Below are positions 37,745-49,690 of a DNA stretch of 64,000 nt, piece after piece. The position numbers were made by a program, and so were the translations under genes. Positions within the stretch are counted from its first letter, which is position 1. Every line of letters begins with the position of its first letter. The notes below the pieces were generated by a model that was given only the letters and a program-made list of their open reading frames with translations, was not told where the DNA came from and ran no database searches. This DNA comes from Gordionus sp. m RMFG-2023 (lineage: Eukaryota > Nematomorpha > Gordioida > Chordodea > Parachordodidae), in the NCBI RefSeq assembly GCF_954871325.1, contig NC_088777.1:43749366-43813365 (forward strand). The letters are read 5' to 3'.

Positions 37745-40337
37745 ATGGTAATATCTGAAATATTCTAGGAAAACCACCATTGGAAGAAAGAAAAAATCGA
37801 TTTGTATTTGCAAGTTTAGCCCTTTTGCACAACAATCTATGGACACTGTAAAAAAAGGCATCTGTCGGATGCATCTCTCAACCATTATGCTGCTATGATA
37901 TATATAATAAAATTTTATAACATCAATATTTTATGATTATTTTACACTAATAATTTTGTCTAAAGCTCAGTTGATATTGAAATTTTAGATAGATTAGTAT
38001 ATAAAAGTGACTCGTTCATAAGATTAGTATTTAGAAAAGTTGTTAAATCGCAATAAAAGTAACAAGGAAAACAAAATTTTACCTTTTCATATTTGCCACT
38101 TGTAGAGGAGAGTTTCAACCTCCCCACCCGTATATCCCACTGATTAACCAAATAAGGTAATTTTAATAATTGGCATCAAGATAGGACGAAAAGCAATAAT
38201 AAAAATTTGTTATGTTTTTTCACTTAAAATTCTTAATAACATAGAAATCTGCAAAGCCCAGCCCGAGGGAAAATATTTAATTGGTCCGGGAAAATCTTTT
38301 AAAAGTTTATAACGGGTTGGGCAATTAAAATATTTTCCTTCGCAAATCTCTGATTTTTCCTACAATTTCAAAAAAATATTGATATATTAAAAAATAATTA
38401 TTGAACTTAATACAACTACATGGGTACAAGTATAATACAATCGATTTATAAAATGGTTTGAGAATAAATATAGATATTAAAAATGTGATTCCCGGAAATT
38501 CGCACAAAAATATTTAACGAGTTTGGACTGATTTTTTTGTAAAATTTAACGGGGCAAGCCTCACCATTTCGCTGACCTTTAATTGGCCAGACCTTGAAAA
38601 ACATTTAACGAGCTGGCACGACAGCAAGTCTTCAGGAATGTAGACTGGTTACTTTTAAATTTAGCGGCCGTAGAATAAAAAGAAGTCAATTAGACTTATG
38701 GCCTTTTGGAATGTGATAGTTAAATAAGATTAATTAATTAGACTATTACCCAAATGTATTTTAAAACCTCAAAATTTCAAAACTATTGTAATTTTATAAA
38801 ATTATGAAATACGTTCGAAATTTTCCATTAAAACTTTTTAATCGTAAATTTATTATTTTTAGTGTTTTTATACTTCCCATTCAATTTAAAATCCTTTCCA
38901 GTTTGATTAATATAACTGCTACACGCGATCCCGTTAAATGAATTTCTGACCCGGTGAAAAATTAAAAAATCCCGCCTCGATAAATAGTCATAAATCTTAA
39001 AATATCATAAACTCTATTTTATTTCATGGACCCTCAAATCGGCTGTTTAACAAAACTACTTAATATATATTCCGGCTGAGCTACAAAAAGCTGATTTGAT
39101 TTCCAGTTCTTATGACATCAAACTCTTGGACGAGCTTAGGTTTATTTTCAAAGGATCGTTGTTTAGTAACACAAAAACTGGTTTGGTGAGGAATTAATAA
39201 ATGATAAATAGTATAAGCCAATAAATATTGGCGAACCCATATATTATTTTCATATCACCTCCTATTCAAAAACGAATATGCGTTTGTTTTGAATATTAGT
39301 AAACTCTGTTTTGTTTGAAAACGGAAAACGAATAAAAAATTACGATTCGAATAAAACAAAAAATTCATTAGTCGAATTGAACTATTCGAATAAGATCCAG
39401 ATCTAATTAATATGACTAATTATTAATGTGCTTTTTAATAAAATTTAATTTATAATTTCTATTGATTTTACATCAACTGCTTACAAAAGACTTTTCTTAG
39501 TTGGACTTGGAACTAATATATAGTCAAAATATAGTATGACTTATTAAAAAAAGATACAATAAGAAAATTCTGCCTTAAAAATTGGCTTGGCATTATAAAT
39601 TAATAATATGGATTTTAATTTTGCTAATATGATCACATGTTCTTTATCATCAGATTATTATTATAATAATTTTTTTCCTGTCTATAATAATCATCTCAAT
39701 ATATTTCCGTATTTTATAAAATGTATATAAAAGAATTTTTCGAATCGAATAGGCTTATTTTAAATTTTCGAATTTTTCGTAAGAAAATTATATTATTAAT
39801 GTGAGTACGAATATTAAATTATTCTGTTCATTTAACGAATAGAAAACTTAATTTAAAAAAAACTGAAATTATGCAGTTGAACGTGTTTAAAAAGAATTTA
39901 TACTTAAAATGCAATATAAATAAAATATTGAAGACTGATTTTGTTTTAAAAAAATGTCCAAAATTGAAACTGGAGGTCGGGTTTAGCAATTCAATTACCA
40001 AAATTAATCTATTACAAATTGAATTTGACTTCGCCCAACCCAATTTTTATTTTAAAAAAACTTTACCCTTGCAACCGCGATTTAATCTAAATATATTAAT
40101 ATAAATTATTAATCTGTGAGCAAGTTATTATTTAATATGAAAATTTATATAGAATAATAAAAAAAACATCATATCAAAATATTTTTCGTGGCATATTTAC
40201 ATTTCACAATTATAAATATTTATGTGTATTTTTTTAAAAAAATATATTATATTAATATAATTCAATGAAGGCGTAATCGCCAAAGATACTTCCATATAGC
40301 AATACGAATACATGGTATAACGGGCATTTTTGGAATA
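37745..40337. other. Intergenic stretch with MITE debris
   Basis: There is no gene. About 38240-38640 contains degenerate relatives of the 41151 element (atctgcaaagcccagccc; gcaaatctctga). About 39260-39840 contains scattered cgaataaaa and ttcgaatcgaat motifs like the ends of the 41915 element. Open frames at 39828-40104 on both strands have no recognisable similarity. Confidence 0.4.
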
Positions 40338-43300
40338 TTAAGTGGTCCATTTTTCGAAAGGAAGCGTGTGATATACATTCGGTACTTTACTCAACCCGCC
40401 CCGTTTATTAACGGCGAATGGTAAAAGAGCCGGTTTTCTTAGACCCAATCCTTTGCCTGCTGGGGTATAGGCCCTTATCGTAGCCATGTTATTTTGATCC
40501 GTGGTAAATGAAGCCCAGCCTGGTAATAGTAATTTGAAAGAAATAAAAGAATTTTTTTTTATTGCATAAAATATAAAATGAAAGGTAAAATCGGGTATTA
40601 ATAAAATGTAAAGATGCATCGATACCGAGGCCAATAACTTACCTCTTTTACCCCATGTCAAAAGATTGACATCAATAGAACTTATTATTGTAAAAAAAAA
40701 TTATATAAATTAAACAAACTCAAAATTAAATTAATCAATTGTTATCTTATGATTTACCTCGTCAAATATGTCATCTTTCGAAAAATAATTTGTATAAAAA
40801 TATTCATAATAAATAATTATTTTTAAATAGTAAATTGTCGATTTCAGCTGAGAGCACTTCTAACGAGTAAAGGTGTATGTGCATCTCTGATTAAAGTGGA
40901 AAGATAATTCGACTCACAATAATTTTAAGACAATTTATTTTTTTTAAAATAAACTGATCAAAGATATTGCTTTTGTTTACCGAGTGATGATAATAAAATA
41001 TCGGCAGAGCTTTTCCATTTATCATCGCCATTAATCTCAAAATCTTTCGAGGTTAACGGAGGGAATTCCAACAGTCGTTCATTAGAACCTGTAGGTACCT
41101 ATTTAAAAAAAATTTTTTTAATGATTAATATGTACTATTTACATGTTAAATAGTGATCTGCATCGGGTCTAATTTTTCAAGCCCGGCCCTGCCCGAAATT
41201 TTTTTTTATAAAGTTTTCCTGGCCCGAATTTATTTAAATATAGAAATTAATTTTTATAATTACTCAAAATAAACGATATATGTTATATGGCGTCTACTTT
41301 CTATAAATAAAATCACATATTTTTATTTTACAAAAAAAATTCAACATAAAATTGATAAATTTAGATATATTTTAAAAAAATTTTAAGGCCTGACCCGGCC
41401 CGGATTTTCTTAAAAAATATTAGGCCCGGCCCGAAGCCCGTTCGGGCCGGGTTTGGGCCAGGCCTACTTTTACAGATCTCTAATGTTCAATATATTTAAA
41501 ATTTTACCTTGAGACTAAAATTTCTCAAATTTTCGGCATAAAATGTCTCGGCCTTGGAAGTTTCGACAACATTTAAAGGAAGATCTTGAGAAACAAACAT
41601 TGTTAAAAATATGGATTCCTGCCCCTAAAAAATAAAATTAATTAACTTTAAATTTCCTTAGAAAAAAAAGAATGTAACTTGTAAATAATCAATCCGAGCG
41701 AGACCCGCAACCAATAACGACATGCCAGGGGTAAGAATGCAAGTACGAGGATTTACGGTTACTTTTGGTATCACGTGAATAATTTCGTCAAAAGTTAATA
41801 AATTCAAAATCTAAAATAGTTCATGATAAACAAGATATTTTCTTTAAAAAAAAATTTTTTTTCACAATTAAATAAATTTTAGTACAATCATGAATAAGTT
41901 ACATATATTGTGATTAGGCCTAAAACGAATTATTTGTTATTCGAAATTCGATTCGATTCGTATTTTACGAATACGAATAGCCGAATATGAATAATAAGGA
42001 AAATTATTCGTATTATTCGAAACTATTTATATATAAATATTCGTAATTTTTCGCAAATATTTTATTTGTATTTGTAAATTGTTGTAAGTATAATAAAAAA
42101 AAAGAAGTAATTATAGTGGATATTATTTCATTTTATTTTATTTCCTATTATCTTTATCAAATCCATAACTTATATTAATTGCTGTCAAATTTTAATGGAA
42201 GAAAAGGAAAAGCCCCAAACCCAAAGTAAACAAAAATATAATTATTTTATTTTGATACTTTCTCTTTATTTAATCATTTTTGGTGTTAAGATTCCTAGCT
42301 AAGCCACTGCAATTAAAACTTCAAAATATTATTGTTAGTGATTATGGCAATGTAATTAATAGTGATGAAGATTTTATGATAGTGATTATGATACACTATC
42401 TGAATTAGATGATTTACTTTAAAATTTGATAAAAAATAAGGTTACTAAATGGGAAAAGAATTTTCCTAATCAAAGAATAAGAACTAGTCAAAATTTAGTT
42501 ATTTATCTGCCAGGAACTTAAGAATATGATGTCTCTGAAAGAGGATACTATAAGAAAGACGTTATGTTTAAAAAATTGGTTATTAACAAATTCAGATATA
42601 CTATAATTATATTTTTTGTGTATTATATTTTGATGTTTATAAAATGAAATTATTGTATATTTTCAGAATATTTTAATAAAATTTGTATATTAGATTGAAA
42701 AAATATTAAATATTTTTTATAAGCAATTCTATAAATCGGACGTTTTTTGCCAATTTGTTTGGATAACGTTATATGAAATCATTTGGTTTTATTTCGTTTA
42801 TTTTCTGTAAATTGTTGTTGAGAGAATCCTTAAAAATGTCATCTTAAAACATTATATCTGTTTATAATTTTTTTGCAAAAAAATTATATATTATTTATAA
42901 GCTTTATAAAAATTTTCGAATCGAAACGAATAATGATTTAAATTATTCGTACGAATACGAATAGCGCAATTATTCGATTCGTTTTTTGTAGGCCTAATTG
43001 TGATGGTATAGTGGGAGGGGAGGGAGGGGGGTGTAAAGAAGGAATATGTACTTTTCCCCTAACTAAAACTATTTTTCTTCTAGGAATAATGAATAAGTTA
43101 CATACATTGTGATGGCATAAATTAATGAAGATAGTTAATAAATTTTAAATAAAAAGTTTCAAATTAGGGGGGGGGGGGGTGTAAAGAAGGAATGTGTACT
43201 TTCCCATGCCAAATAGGAATATCTAAACCTTGGTTCTTAATTCACATGTGGGAATTAAGGGAATCCTTTCTTTAAGTTCATCCTTTAAATCAATCTATAA

Positions 43301-46300
43301 ATTCCTTGACTCACTTATTCATTTCTAGATCTCTATTAAATTCTCCGCTAGGAAATTTTTATTTATACTATCCTCTGACTAAATAAGATATTTTTTAAAT
43401 GTGAAAAGACACATATTAGAAAACCTTCCAATTTATTTTTTTTTGTTCAAACTTGGATATTAATTTTTGCCAATTATATGAATAGAGATTCCCAACTTAA
43501 TTTTCTTTTTTATGCTTAGAACTATGAAAAAAAGTGATAAATTTATGTAATTTGGGTGTGATCGAAGGTGGAGGTGGTGATGTAGCAAGAGTATGCATGG
43601 AAGAAAGAGATGTCATCTATTTTAACAAATAAAAACATAGTTTATAACTCCGAAATTGAAAGGAGTCTGTAGGCTGTATGAGAAGAGCATCGACGATGGC
43701 AAAACTTGGGCATGAACGTAGATGACATGAATATGTGGGAAATCTCTGAAAGAAAGAAAAACAGGTAACGAGTTGAGAGAAAGGATTGGAATAGAAAACG
43801 ACTGGAGTGATGATAAGAAATAGACTGAGGTGGTTTGGGCACGTTACCAAAGATAATTGGGTGAAGAGGTGCATTTCCAAAGATGATGCAGATGAAGATA
43901 ATAACGAATGAGAATGATGGGTCTAATAGCGATGCCAGTGATCGTAAAAAGTGGAGAAAAGTGATTAGAACCAGGTAAACTTGAGAAGATTGGGGACATA
44001 TGGTTCTATTTTATTAATATCCGGTTTCTAAAAACAATTTTAACATGCTTTTGCCTTATGTTATTGATAAATTGTAATGAATTAAGTCTAAAATAATCGC
44101 ACTACTAATTTTTTTATTATCGTCCTGATGATTAAGGTTAACAGAAATTGTAAAAATCAATCTCTTACTAGAGTCCAAAATTATTTTAAGGCGCCCAAGT
44201 AATATAAAGAAGTGAAAAACATACTTGATCATTGTTAACTAAGCCTGGTGTGTCATACAATCGCTTTCCTGCTCTCATATAATTCTGGCGCATTGTTGTG
44301 CTACTATGTTTGAGATTTGATATCTTTTCCAAATGTTGATTTCTGTATCTGATAAGCCGGTGATCAGAAGATAGATTAGAAATGGTGTTTTTTGGGTCTA
44401 TATTATTATCTGAATTTGGTTCTTTCGAATACTTTTTGATAGATCTAGCTGAACTGTTTATCAAAGAAGCTATATCACTTGGCACTAATGAATCTAGTTC
44501 TGTTTCAATGCTGGGAGAAGAATCGTAAGATTTGGACACTGTTAAAGCCTCTGCTAAAATATAAATGGTCAAGAAAATTGATTATTTTATTATACATATT
44601 AATTTGTCATAATACGGGTTCACATTTGTTTGAGAAAATTGAGAATTCGGTTCATAAATTCCTGATTGAATATATTTTTTAAATTTTGAAATATAATTCA
44701 GTCTTCGATTTCTCGCAGCTAACTTCCATGTAGAAGGTTTGTTGAGGGGAAAATTTAGCATGTTCAAAGTAGTCCCTATAAATTATAAATCAATCAAAAA
44801 TACCTTGTTAAATATTAATAAAATAGAATAAGATATGATGTAGTGTTGTTAAATGGCTTGTTTGAGCAGATTTTTAAAAACAATAAACTCAATATTTTTG
44901 CCAGAAAAATATTGCCTACACCTCCAGATTTTAATAGATGTCCTAAATCATTGGGTCATCTACAAACAAAATCATTAAGCTTGCGTAATATTTTTTCTGG
45001 ATATATATTGAGTTATTTTTATGAATTGGCCTAAATAACAACACTATATAGCTGATAATGATGAAATTTTTTGATATTTAAAGATTTTTATGTAATATTA
45101 TGAAGGACAAGCTACAGCTTCTACATCAAATGTTGAAAAATTATCTTAATAATTTGAAAAATATAACATTTAAGTTTTGCCTATGTCTATTGATAAATTT
45201 TCCTGCAAACATTTTGATGAGATAAGAGGGTTACTTACTATCATTAAGGCATCCCAAATCTCTATAAAAGAGCTGTAAGCCAAAACCCAGGGTTGTGGCA
45301 TGATTTTAAAAATTTGGGCAATATTGGGCCTAAAAATAATAATAAATTTTTGTATAAAATTTTCTACTTCATTTTGGTTTAAAAAAAATTTGAGTTTAAC
45401 AGTTTGGATGGAACATATAATCATTAGAACTGCATTAATATTAAGGTCCAGAACCCATATTTCAAAATTTTAACAGCCAAAATCTTTTTAAAAATATGTG
45501 TAACTGGAAACTTTCATTGTAACCAATGGCAAGAATTGTAATTTTTCAAAGCAGCATATGTGTTTTGAAGTCTGAGCTGTATCAATGGTATGTATAAGGC
45601 ATTTGATTTGGTAGATGTTTCTATACAAGTGTAACTTGCAATCCCATACCAAAGGCTGCCCTGCCTTAGGTGTGAGTGATTACTTAGCCCTAAAATATTG
45701 TTATTTGTTTCTATCAGAGCTTATGCAGAATTTGCACCATAAGAGGGTGATTGCTTAAATAAATCTTAATATAACTTAAATACAAGTAATGAATATCTCA
45801 ATATCATAAAAATTATTACATAGATTTCATTATCATAATAATCATACCAGGCCAAGTTGAAGTAGTGGCTCTATTAATTATTTCATTAGCATGACCTCTA
45901 CTATAATCTGAATGTAAAAGGGTGTTAAATAATGTAGATTTTCCAACATTTGCACAGCCAATTAAGTATACATTTCCTGATATTTAAAAAATTATTATCG
46001 TTAAGATTGTGCTATAAAAGTAAATAAATTACAGTGATATAAATATTTGAGATAATTAAATTATTCTTACTATCATTCTTAATTATTTAAGTAAAAAATA
46101 ACAAATCATTAATTGTGTTATATAATTATAAATTGTATTACCATTAATGTTATATAAAGTTTGTAATTTTGTAATTAGATTTTCAACTCCATAACCAGAT
46201 TTGGCACTAATCAAAGAAATTCCCATTAATTTTTCCACATCTAAATCTTTTATTTCATAATGTATATTATATTTAATGTGAGTTTGATTTGTTAAAATAT

Positions 46301-47191
46301 TTTCTTAATTACTTAAAGTATTCAAGACTTCCTTTTTTAAAATTGTTTTAACTCTTCTTAGCCAATTTGATGAATCTTTTGGCAAAAGATCTATTTTATT
46401 ACCGATAATATAAAAATATTTATTTTGTCCTATGATCTCCAATATATCTAAATAAATTTATGAAATAAAATTAAGATTAATTTATCAAAACCATGTTTTA
46501 TTGAATGATTAATATCAAATATATCTAATAATAAAAGTACTAATCCATCTTCATTTTTAATGTGATGCAAAGTCTTTGAATATTTTTCATGATCAACCCT
46601 TACATTAATTGGATAATTAAAATGTGTCAGCAAACTACATCTAAAATATTTTGATGTTTATTCTTTTAAAAAATATAATTACCTTTGGCATAAAATATCT
46701 CCTAAATTAGTTTTAGATTTAAAAAGATTACTAGGCACATATCCAGCCAAAGTGTCATCCTTACATTGCAAAAAGGCACCACATCCATAACAGGGCACAC
46801 TTGAAATTTTAACTTTGGCATCAGGCAATCCAAAATATAAGTTTAGGTCAGCTTCAATTAGCTTGCGTTTGTATATCAAAAGTTTTGATATTTCTCTTTC
46901 CGATAAATTTTCAAATTGAATATTTTTTAAATGATCTAATATCAATGAATTGTAAATTGAATTTTGGCTATAAGATTTTATATTTGTATTAGAATAGTTT
47001 TGTATTTTGTTTTGATTGTTTGAACTGTATGGATAATTAATTCTTTGCAATTTGTTCTCCAAATCTAATAAATCCGATTTAACCTTTTTATTATCTTTAA
47101 CAAAATATTGTGATATAATAGGAAGTGATTCTTCAATTTTTGCTTGGTTTTTAAATATTTTTCTTGAATTAAAAATAATTGAATATCGCAT
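40338..47191 (-). CDS. NOA1: NOA1, circularly permuted mitochondrial GTPase (11 exons, complete)
   Basis: Exons on the minus strand: 47191-46683, 46640-46492, 46447-46313, 46246-46142, 45976-45848, 44775-44596, 44553-44225, 41810-41679, 41624-41508, 41098-40981, 40519-40338. All ten introns are GT-AG and all phases join, giving 694 residues (the human protein is about 698). NOA1, of the YqeH/RIF1 group, acts in mitochondrial ribosome assembly. Residues 134/137 and 168/171 form the CYGC...CQRC zinc finger. The G motifs come in permuted order: NKID (236-239), SAK (278-280), GCANVGKST (306-314), ATTSTWPGTTLNML (G2 region), DTPG (503-506). The C-terminal part has LTPGMSLLVAGLARIDYLQ and ends near AYTPAGKG and PFEKWTT. 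The start is the first Met after an in-frame stop. Exon 7 carries a Ser/Asn-rich insertion before DTPG. The 66-nt intron 3 (46312-46247) could instead be read as exon with one TAA, but splicing fits the family better. Confidence 0.92.
41151..41482. mobile_element. hAT-like MITE in NOA1 intron 9
   Basis: 332 bp with terminal repeats TAGTGATCTGCA and the complement of TAGAGATCTGTA. The flanks are atgttaaa (41143-41150) and atgttcaa (41483-41490), an 8-bp duplication with one change. The ends are GC-rich (ggcccggcccgaag, cgggccgggtttgggcc), unlike its surroundings. Confidence 0.78.
41915..42996. mobile_element. hAT-like element in NOA1 intron 7 (TAGGCCTA ends)
   Basis: 1082 bp bounded by TAGGCCTA at both ends, extending as inverted repeats (TAGGCCTAaAACGAATtAtT against TAGGCCTAcAAAAAACGAAT). 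It is flanked by the exact 8-bp duplication attgtgat at 41907-41914 and 42997-43004. The interior (about 42370-42600) has a short coding-like remnant with acidic DSDYDTLSELDDLL followed by RTSQNLVIYLPGT. That wording recalls the N-terminal region of piggyBac-type transposases, which would be unexpected in a hAT-type element. The fragment is interrupted by stop codons. Confidence 0.75.
43020..43200. repeat. Short G-rich tandem duplication
   Basis: A segment with gaataagttacat.cattgtgat and then a G-run followed by gtgtaaagaaggaat.tgtactttccc occurs twice (41890/43012-43060 and 43088-43205). The first copy is split by the element at 41915-42996. This supports insertion of that element into a pre-existing repeat. 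Confidence 0.55.
43590..43990 (+). mobile_element. LINE 3'-end fragment in NOA1 intron 7
   Basis: Plus-strand translation gives IRNRLRWFGHVTKDNWVKRC and further on RKKWRKVIRTR, the C-terminal zinc-knuckle-adjacent tail typical of RTE/CR1-like LINE ORF2. The upstream part is degenerate, so it is a dead 5'-truncated copy, antisense to NOA1. Confidence 0.65.
44841..45046. mobile_element. Small TAGTGTTGTTAA-family MITE in NOA1 intron 5
   Basis: The terminal repeats TAGTGTTGTTAA and AATAACAACACTA match those of the 32962 and 50438 elements. The 206-bp body is unrelated to their satellites. The flanks do not show a matching 8-bp duplication, so one end may have been rearranged. Confidence 0.6.
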
Positions 47192-47199
47192 ATCTAGGA

Positions 47200-47797
47200 T
47201 TTTAAATCATCGAAAATAAAGAAGACATTTTATACTGTCATTAAAGAATTGAATTGGCAGTGATTAGTTTAGAGAACACGATTTCATGTTTCTTAATGGT
47301 GGTTATCTTTTTATATTTATTTTATATTCCCTCGGTATATAAATAAATAGATAATAAACTATAATATATAGTTGTAATCGGCTTTTCGATAATATTTCTT
47401 AGAGCTGGAATTATGGTTTAAATACAAGGTTAGCCGTTGTTTTCGAACAGACACTCGCATTATGAGGGCTCGTGCTGCCCAATTTAGGTTAATTTTTAAA
47501 AACGGCCCGATTAAAATTTTAGCTAAAATAATATTATGAAGCCTTGAGATTTGGCCGATAGAGGCTCAAACTGTCCGCCATCTATTTTCATTTGAAAAAA
47601 TGTCGCTATACCAATTTTTCCATTCTTTCTAATAAATTCCCATTTAAAAAGGATTTATATTTTTTTTAAAAAAAAAATCAGTTGAATATCTATATTAATT
47701 TTGAATAGAAAGAAATTTGTGATTTGAAAACAATCAAATATCCTTATTTTTTACAAGGATTTTTTTTATAGGATCTGGATGTAGAATGTGACTATTT
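47200..47797. other. NOA1 upstream region with repeat remnant
   Basis: This is the presumed NOA1 promoter side. About 47405-47585 is a remnant of the dispersed family also seen at 61-140, 2160-2330 and 51720-51800 (cggcccgattaaaattttagctaaaa; agcc.tgagatttggc). No promoter element can be singled out. Confidence 0.4.
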
Positions 47798-48773
47798 CAG
47801 CGTCTACATGAGTGGGAGAGGTAGGAACAGTTTGCATCCTATTTTTTAGGGGGGTAGGGGGTAGGCTGCTTTAATGCGTGTAAAATTTTTTAGGGGGTTA
47901 TCTATTAAATTTTGAAATGAAATAGGACAAAATTTATTGCTGTAAAAATTAAAATTTTTATCATAGAATATTATAATACAATTCATCGACCAAATCTATA
48001 TATTGCAAACAATCATGCACATTGTTTTCCAAATGAAACTTTCTGCTATCCTTTTAAATGTAATTTAAATTTAGATTCAGCAAGCTCATAATGCCATAAT
48101 AATTAAATCATTGTAAACAGTGACGTAGCTAGAAATTTTCCTTAGAGGGGGTCCATACATATAAAAGCTGAGGGGCTTCGCCCCCCAGACCCCCTTTAAC
48201 GGGCCTTCGGCCCTTTTGCTCGGCCTTCGGCCGGGTTTATCTTACAAATCATAACCATATCTTCTATAATATATATTAAATATATTTTTTAAATGCATCA
48301 ATAATATGTTATTATAATTTAGTAGATTATTCTCAATGATTTTATAATAATACTATCCAGAATAATTTCAATAGTAATATAATATCCTTCCACAAACATC
48401 AAAACCAGAAAAATATAATTCATATAAAATCACTTTTAAGTCTTTTGAACGTATAATCTCAAAAAAAAATTTGCTCTGGGAGGGGTCCAAACCCGAAAAC
48501 CACCCCCGTAGCTACGCCACTGATTGTAAATAATGGAGGTTTTAATTGAATTTATTATCTAAAAAATAAATTATTTATATTCATAAAGTATCGATAGTTG
48601 GTAGTAGAGATAGATTAATTTAAGTTATCCTTTATAAATTCTCTGATAAGAGATATCAATAAATTAAAAAGGTAAAAGTAATAATAGGGAGACACTGCCG
48701 CCGAAGGCGACGGGGATTTTATAGTTGGGTAGGCAAAGGTTTTGGAAGGGGGTTTGCACCCAGTTAGAGGCTG
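47798..48773. mobile_element. hAT-like MITE, CAGCGTCTACATGA family, copy 3 (with insertion)
   Basis: This is the reverse-orientation copy of the family at 7430 and 14670: it begins CAGCGTCTACATGAG and ends near cagttagaggctg. The flanks gactattt and gacaattt agree at 7 of 8 positions. It is interrupted at 48118-48522 by another element. Near its right end ccgccgaaggcgac matches the left part of copy 1 (about 7485-7500). Confidence 0.75.
48118..48522. mobile_element. Nested hAT-like MITE with GC-rich hairpins
   Basis: The terminal repeats CAGTGACGTAGCTAG and the complement of CAGTGGCGTAGCTAC are flanked by an exact 8-bp duplication attgtaaa (48110-48117, 48523-48530). The host repeat at 7430 and 14670 carries attgtaaa only once at this place (complement at about 7655 and 14860), so an empty site is available for comparison. 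About 48163-48235 holds very GC-rich hairpins with TTCG loops (GGGCCTTCGGCCC, CGGCCTTCGGCCG). Confidence 0.9.
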
Positions 48774-49690
48774 GACAATTTAATGAAGGAGGTTTGAAAG
48801 AATGATATTAAATAATTTAATTTTCCAATTATTTTCTCAATTTTTTATAATGTAAATCCCTTTTGCATAATTAGTAAAACTTAGTAAGAAAATATTTATT
48901 TATTTTTATAAATATTTTTTGGAAAAGAGAAAATTAACTATTAAATTAAATAAAGATTACCATTCTATAACATATATAAAGTATATTTTAAACATCTCTA
49001 TCATGCGTCCTAAAAATATTTAGAGTTTCCAGTTTAGATTTTGCTAAAAGGCGCTGATTAAAATTATTTCATATTTCTTTTAAATCTACTGATATCAGAT
49101 GTGAAGGACATTTTTCTCATATAAAGGAATATATAAAAATTCTTGCTTTGCTATGACGCTCAATAATTATTTAAACAAGAATCATTTTATCTTTCAATTA
49201 TGTATTATATTTAAAAATGACTTTTTATAAGATTATTTTGATATTTTATAGATATTCAGTTGATTTATATTAAATAAATTAAAGTTTAGTTTAAAGTTTA
49301 TATTTTTTAATATATGCTCATTTCAAATGAGAATTTGTTCCAAAGATTTGTAAAAATAGGTAAATGACATTTTTTTATGATGTGAGAATTGATTGGGAAC
49401 AAAATATAAAAAATGTTGTTTATTTTGAGCTTTCATAATATGAGTTTCAATTCTAACACTTTAATCAACAATATGCCACATAATTATTTTTTTTCATGAT
49501 ATGGAAGTATAAGTTAATTTCCTGATACTAAAAAGAATCTAGATATATATTCAAATTCTTGTAAAAAATGATCTTAGTTGCAGATACTGATATTTTTGCA
49601 AAACTTAAAACAATAAAAGTAATTTTGGTATTTCACATATTTTATTTTGATTTTATAGTAAATTATTTCTTTAGTTAATCTTATTGCAAA
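48774..49690. other. AT-rich intergenic stretch
   Basis: No open frame, repeat or RNA gene that I can recognise. Confidence 0.45.

Noticed and set aside
45170-45424. Minus-strand 84-codon frame inside NOA1 intron 5
   Set aside because: The NOA1 exons on either side join in phase without it, and no family resemblance is seen.
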